In this document: in pieces, positions 60,023 through 64,000 of the stretch
How the letters are laid out: each line of letters begins with the position of its first letter
Numbering within the stretch: position 1 is the stretch's first letter
IMG/VR virus record: IMGVR_UViG_3300020419_001178
Span: 1 to 64,000 of that record
Origin: a virus
Length of the DNA: 64,000 bases
Direction: 5' to 3' (one strand)
Notes under the pieces: model-generated
Told to the model about the DNA's origin: nothing
Seen by the model: only the letters and a program-made list of their open reading frames with translations
Databases searched by the model: none
Made by a program: the position numbers and the translations under genes

Positions 60023-62112
60023 TAGCCGCCAACTCCTGAGTAAATTATATATTTGACTGTCAAGAAAGGATTCAGTACATTAAACGGTGTACCTAATTCT
60101 GTAATATCAAATGTTTCAAATTGTTCCAATCCAGTATTTTGATTGTATGTTATATTTCTTCTATTCAACAATCCTCCTGAAGAAGTTCTAGCTTGACCTG
60201 CCTGGTTACCAGTTGGCGCATCATATATAATTGTATCCGCATCCTGTGGTGTACCACTGTCATCTAGTATGACATAAAATTGTGCGCCTTTAGGCGATCT
60301 TAAATCGTGTTCGTGTTCAGGTAAGTTTTTAACATCAATGGATCTACTTTCAACTCCAGATGCTAATCCAACTGTATCAGCATTTACGTCTGTAACTCTA
60401 TTAGCACTTGTTCCTCCAAGGTTGTCAGCACCTAATGGAAATCTACCTCTAAAGTCTGGTAATCCAAAAAATCCAGAAGCAACTTGGCTTTGATCTTTAA
60501 ATTGAAATTGTACAGCGTTGTATAATGATAGATAATCTGCTATTCTTTTTTCACTTCCATCACATAGTAACCAACCTGCTGGAAGATTAACTCCTCCAAA
60601 CGGCACTATTGTTCCTACAGGAATAACTGGAACACTACTTACTAAAGCACTTTGTGATATCTTAAATACTCCTGTGCTATCCCCAGACACTCTGTTTATT
60701 ATTACTTCATCATCTTGTCTAGGTGCTGTAGCTAAAGTTTTGTTTGCTATAAATGTATTACTAATAGCTGTTGTAAATACTTTAGTTGTTCCGCCAGTAC
60801 TACCGTCAAATGTAATTTGATTTGAACTAACATCTCCAGATAATTGGAAAGTTGATGCTGTAGTTAATTTATTAGCGTTTGCTGATCCACCTGTAACTGT
60901 ACCTGTTACGTTACCAACAATATCTCCTCTAAATTGAACAGCATGTACTGTTTGCCATCTTTTGTCTGATGCTCCTAAATTATATGTTTGCGTAGCACTA
61001 GGTTCTATTGTTCCTGCTGTAGTTGTTCCTGCTATATTAACATTATTTCCTACCCAAAGTTTTTTAGCAATTCCTACGCCACCTGAAATTTTTACTGACC
61101 CTGTTCCAATACTTGTACTATCAGTAGTACCCTGAATGATTAAATTATTACTAGCTTGTATAGAACCACTAACATCTAATGCTTCTGCTGGAGTAATTGT
61201 GTTAATACCTACTTTTTCAGTTGAGTCTATTCTTAATACGTTTTTCTGTAGACCGTCATCGTTTTTAATTTTAAAATCTAATGGAGCACCCTGTGTTTGG
61301 TTTACCATCTGTCCTGTACCGTTACTTACAGCTATATCGATAGTATTAGTTACTCCGATTCTTAAACCTTTATCATTACTAATTATTAATTGTTCATTAG
61401 TAGTACTTGTTACATCACTTCTTAAAAATTTACTTGCCGCAACAGGTAGTTCATTAGCAGATACAACTAAATTTTCTGCTTTTTCACTTGTACCGTAAAA
61501 CTTGCCTATTCCTGCTCCTGATATATTAGCAGTTGATAAATTTAATCCAGGTTGAATAATTGAAAATCCTACAATAGTACTTTTAGGAGAAAATGATCTA
61601 GTTGAATAAATTGCTATAGGATTACCTTGAACTTCAATTTGTAGAACAGTATAATTAACTTCGTCTTTACCAGTAACAGTCGTAGGCTTTGCTCCTGTTA
61701 GCAAACCGTCACTATACTCTGGTCCTACTAGTGTCCAAGCACTTCCTGTAAAAATATATAATTGATTGTTATCTGTGTCAGCCCATAAGTCTCCTGTAAG
61801 TGATGTAGATACAGATGGAGAATTATTACCTTTTTTAAGTCCGCCGGCGTTCACCCATGATGTTCCGTCATAAAGTTTTAACGAATTGACGCCTGTTGTC
61901 GTATCGTACCAAAGTTGACCTTGTATAGGATTTCTTGGTGCTGTTGTATTAGAAAAGTTTTCAAGTATCTTTAAAAAACTTTCGGCGATGACTGAACCGT
62001 AACTTGTTGTATTTCTACCGGGAATGTCCAAACTAGTCGTTTGGTTGATTGTACTATCCTCGATAGATATAGTACCTTTGTTAGTGTCCGAATAATTAAT
62101 TGAGTATGCCAT
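60022..62112 (-). CDS. Tail fibre protein with collar domain, gp12-like (paralogue 1)
   Basis: A 696-residue protein with the shared N-terminal module (TTSYGSVIAESFLKILENFS, IQGQLWYDTTTGVNSLKLY). Near the C-terminus, VGTIVPFGGVNLPAGWLLCD and FFGLPDFRGRFPLGADNLGG form a phage collar domain of the T4 gp12 short-fibre type. It is likely the receptor-contact or short-fibre protein, followed by two shorter relatives. Confidence 0.85.
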   Translation of the reverse strand: MAYSINYSDTNKGTISIEDSTINQTTSLDIPGRNTTSYGSVIAESFLKILENFSNTTAPRNPIQGQLWYDTTTGVNSLKLYDGTSWVNAGGLKKGNNSPSVSTSLTGDLWADTDNNQLYIFTGSAWTLVGPEYSDGLLTGAKPTTVTGKDEVNYTVLQIEVQGNPIAIYSTRSFSPKSTIVGFSIIQPGLNLSTANISGAGIGKFYGTSEKAENLVVSANELPVAASKFLRSDVTSTTNEQLIISNDKGLRIGVTNTIDIAVSNGTGQMVNQTQGAPLDFKIKNDDGLQKNVLRIDSTEKVGINTITPAEALDVSGSIQASNNLIIQGTTDSTSIGTGSVKISGGVGIAKKLWVGNNVNIAGTTTAGTIEPSATQTYNLGASDKRWQTVHAVQFRGDIVGNVTGTVTGGSANANKLTTASTFQLSGDVSSNQITFDGSTGGTTKVFTTAISNTFIANKTLATAPRQDDEVIINRVSGDSTGVFKISQSALVSSVPVIPVGTIVPFGGVNLPAGWLLCDGSEKRIADYLSLYNAVQFQFKDQSQVASGFFGLPDFRGRFPLGADNLGGTSANRVTDVNADTVGLASGVESRSIDVKNLPEHEHDLRSPKGAQFYVILDDSGTPQDADTIIYDAPTGNQAGQARTSSGGLLNRRNITYNQNTGLEQFETFDITELGTPFNVLNPFLTVKYIIYSGVGG

Positions 62113-62723
62113 TATTCATTAAATCCTGTCAAGCTCTGTACTCTGACTGTGTAGTCAATTTGTACTAATCTATTTAAACTTTTTTGTACTGGGTGGAAGA
62201 CCACATGCGTAAGTAATCTACCTGTTCCTGATGCGTTGTAACTGACCAGTCCTAGTTCGTCAAATACATACAAACTATTACTATTCGTAGCATTATCAAC
62301 AGCATCTTGTCCTGTTGGTTCACCATAGTCAAGTAAACATGTAACTAATATGTCTGTGTAGTTTGTTCCGCTAACATGTCTTGATTCTATCTTGTTTCTA
62401 GCAGGATCAGTGTTATTAACACTTCTATCATCTACTACTTTAACAAAAGTTTGATTATAAAGACTAGCATTTGTACCTGTGGAATTTGGTGTAAGGTATG
62501 TAATTATACCTGTTGGGTCAATGCTTGTACCACCATTTCCAAATGCCATCTGATATATGAACCCTTCGCCTGCGTTTCCTAAACTTTCAGCTAATGAAAT
62601 ACTCATATTCTCATAATGGATAGCATTACGCTTATCAACAATAATCTCACCATTTGTTGGGTCAAATATCTTGATATGCCCTTGTAAAAGCACCCCGTTA
62701 TTTTCTTTAAAATTGTCTATCAT
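62112..62723 (-). CDS. Conserved structural protein, baseplate periphery
   Basis: A 203-residue protein, LLQGHIKIFDPTNGEIIVDK, then IYQMAFGNGGTSIDPTGIIT and HVVFHPVQKSLNRLVQIDYT. The layout is common in structural genes near baseplate wedges of T4-like marine phages. It overlaps the collar-domain gene by one base, and the late box at 62742 lies upstream of it. Confidence 0.7.
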   Translation of the reverse strand: MIDNFKENNGVLLQGHIKIFDPTNGEIIVDKRNAIHYENMSISLAESLGNAGEGFIYQMAFGNGGTSIDPTGIITYLTPNSTGTNASLYNQTFVKVVDDRSVNNTDPARNKIESRHVSGTNYTDILVTCLLDYGEPTGQDAVDNATNSNSLYVFDELGLVSYNASGTGRLLTHVVFHPVQKSLNRLVQIDYTVRVQSLTGFNE

Positions 62724-62741
62724 ATCACTTTCCTACAACTG

Positions 62742-62749
62742 TATTTATT
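62742..62749 (-). promoter_or_regulatory. T4-type late promoter box AATAAATA
   Basis: AATAAATA on the minus strand, predicted start near 62736, with AGGA in the 13-base leader to ATG 62723. It lies at the end of the upstream structural gene. Confidence 0.55.
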
Positions 62750-64000
62750 TTGGTAGCTCCACCTTTTCCGCCTTAAAGAAACGTGCTACCAAACTTTCCG
62801 CATCATTTAAGGATTGTCCGCTTTCTGTCCATAGTGTACCTGTACGCCTAATGACTTGTATTTTAGCTAAATTTGCCGGTGTAGTGGTCAAAGTAAGCTG
62901 ATTTGTAGTGCCATCAACACTAAATTGAGCAGGTGATGTTATATCTGCTTCAGGTGAATCCTGATTTAGTGTAACATCGAACATCTGTATACTATTTTTT
63001 CTTAATCTTTTTCCAGCAACAAAAACTTCAAACTCATTTACTGAGCTAGGAATAAAGGATAATTCAAAAATACTTGTAGAACCGTCACCTACATAGTCTT
63101 CAGTCAATGTAGTATCTGCATATGGTGCTGTTTGCTGTAATCCTTGATTATATACGTCACTACCTGTAAGGTGTACCTCTGGCGCACCTGTTCCAAGTGT
63201 TGCTCTTTGAATTTGTTTCAATACATTACCTTGTTTAATTAAGAATGTTATTCTTTCTCCGTTAATGAATAAGATACCTGGTATTCCGCTATTTTTATCC
63301 GGAGCACTAATTGTAGTAGCATCAACTAGCAAGATTTGTTTATCTGTGACTTTTAAATCTTCAGCAAGTTTCAACGGAGCAACATCACCTAATCTTTTAT
63401 AGATATTTCTATTTAATATATCCTTAAATTGACTAAAGCCAAATTTAGGTGCTATAGGTCCATCTGAACTGTATTGTATTACTTCTACTACATCGTTGTC
63501 TGATAAAATACCTTCATACTTAACAAAGTTTTTATCATCTGTCAAGTAGTAGTCAACACTAGGAGTTTGTAGTTCTCCGTTAACAATAAACCAAATATAT
63601 TGAGCATCAATAGCAGGCTTACGTAATTGTACTAATCCTGCCTTTAAGTGATTGTATTGTATATGGTCTTCGCTTCCAACACTTAAGGTTGATCTTGCTA
63701 TGACATCAAAGTTTTGTCTTTCAAAATCCTGAATATCGTGTTTGCTATATGTAGTGATTTTTACTGTTTCTCCAATAGTAGGCGCAACATCTAGTTTCAG
63801 CACACCTGGTGTTTCTACCCAAGTATTTTGATTGTTAATTACTTCAACTGCTCCAAAAGCATATTCACCATCTGTTCTAATATACACTTCTAAAATATCG
63901 CCTGGTTGTCCTATTCCAGGTTCAAGTATAATACTACTATTAGCTGGACGTATATTAAATTCTGTAGCAATTTTTAATTCAGTTCCGTTTAATGTTGCTA
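62745..64000 (-). CDS. Partial large structural protein
   Basis: The frame is open beyond the right end of the window, so the N-terminus is missing; 417 codons of sense sequence are visible. It is beta-rich with GDSTSIFELSFIPSSVNEF-like segments (YVGDGSTSIFELSFIPSS), GILFINGERITFLIKQGN and QVIRRTGTLWTESGQSLND. Such sequences occur in long tail or baseplate proteins of T4-like marine phages. It ends in a short Lys/Glu tail. Exact role unknown. Confidence 0.75.
   Translation of the reverse strand, partial: ATLNGTELKIATEFNIRPANSSIILEPGIGQPGDILEVYIRTDGEYAFGAVEVINNQNTWVETPGVLKLDVAPTIGETVKITTYSKHDIQDFERQNFDVIARSTLSVGSEDHIQYNHLKAGLVQLRKPAIDAQYIWFIVNGELQTPSVDYYLTDDKNFVKYEGILSDNDVVEVIQYSSDGPIAPKFGFSQFKDILNRNIYKRLGDVAPLKLAEDLKVTDKQILLVDATTISAPDKNSGIPGILFINGERITFLIKQGNVLKQIQRATLGTGAPEVHLTGSDVYNQGLQQTAPYADTTLTEDYVGDGSTSIFELSFIPSSVNEFEVFVAGKRLRKNSIQMFDVTLNQDSPEADITSPAQFSVDGTTNQLTLTTTPANLAKIQVIRRTGTLWTESGQSLNDAESLVARFFKAEKVELPK

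Overview
The window is part of the genome of a lytic, T4-like, contractile-tailed phage, most likely marine. It is AT-rich (about one third G+C by eye) and densely coded, with overlapping ATGA/TAATG gene junctions and no integrase, repressor, tRNA or rRNA gene that I can see. The T4-type hallmarks are a family-B DNA polymerase (gp43-like), a probable sliding clamp (gp45-like), a DsbA-like protein, an RNase H/flap nuclease, a collar-domain tail fibre and T4-style late promoters (TATAAATA/GATAAATA). Many of the unnamed small genes resemble, from memory, proteins of marine T4-like cyanophages and pelagiphages. There are no photosynthesis genes here. A low-G+C marine bacterial host is an inference.

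Layout. (1) 1-7591, plus strand: a late block of short-leader proteins that look like capsid-packaged internal proteins. It includes a nucleotidyltransferase and a 1046-residue mosaic that looks like a polyprotein. (2) 7601-32394, plus strand: a Cys-rich metallothionein-like peptide, DNA polymerase, a small nucleotide-sugar operon, the sliding clamp, a DNA 7-deazaguanine cassette (DpdA, QueD-like, FolE, QueE), a flap nuclease, a MoxR ATPase paired with a VWA metallopeptidase-like protein, and many small conserved genes. This block is driven by near-consensus sigma-70 promoters (TTGACA, 16-17 bp, TATAAT). (3) 32441-33538: a tail-fibre-like gene. (4) 33525-55713: an accessory island of about 22 kb with strand-switching cassettes. 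It holds four radical-SAM enzymes, several 2-oxoglutarate-oxygenase-like proteins, a miniature adenylate-forming enzyme, GMP reductase, two PLP aminotransferases, a carbamoyltransferase, a nitroreductase-like protein, methyltransferases and five glycosyltransferase-like proteins. (5) 55749-64000, minus strand: tail fibre and baseplate-periphery genes, including three paralogues in tandem.

How it may work together. Guanine modification of the DNA (FolE to QueD-like to QueE, then DpdA) could protect the genome. As an independent signal, I found no GCAGC or GCTGC anywhere in the window on reading: Ala-Ala pairs are spelled GCGGCN or GCCGCN, which produces three GCGGCCGC octamers. The island between tail-fibre genes probably builds or decorates a surface glycan, a small molecule or a virion protein; its product cannot be read from the sequence.

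All protein assignments come from reading motifs. No database search was run. Homology statements are from memory and weaker than the motif evidence.
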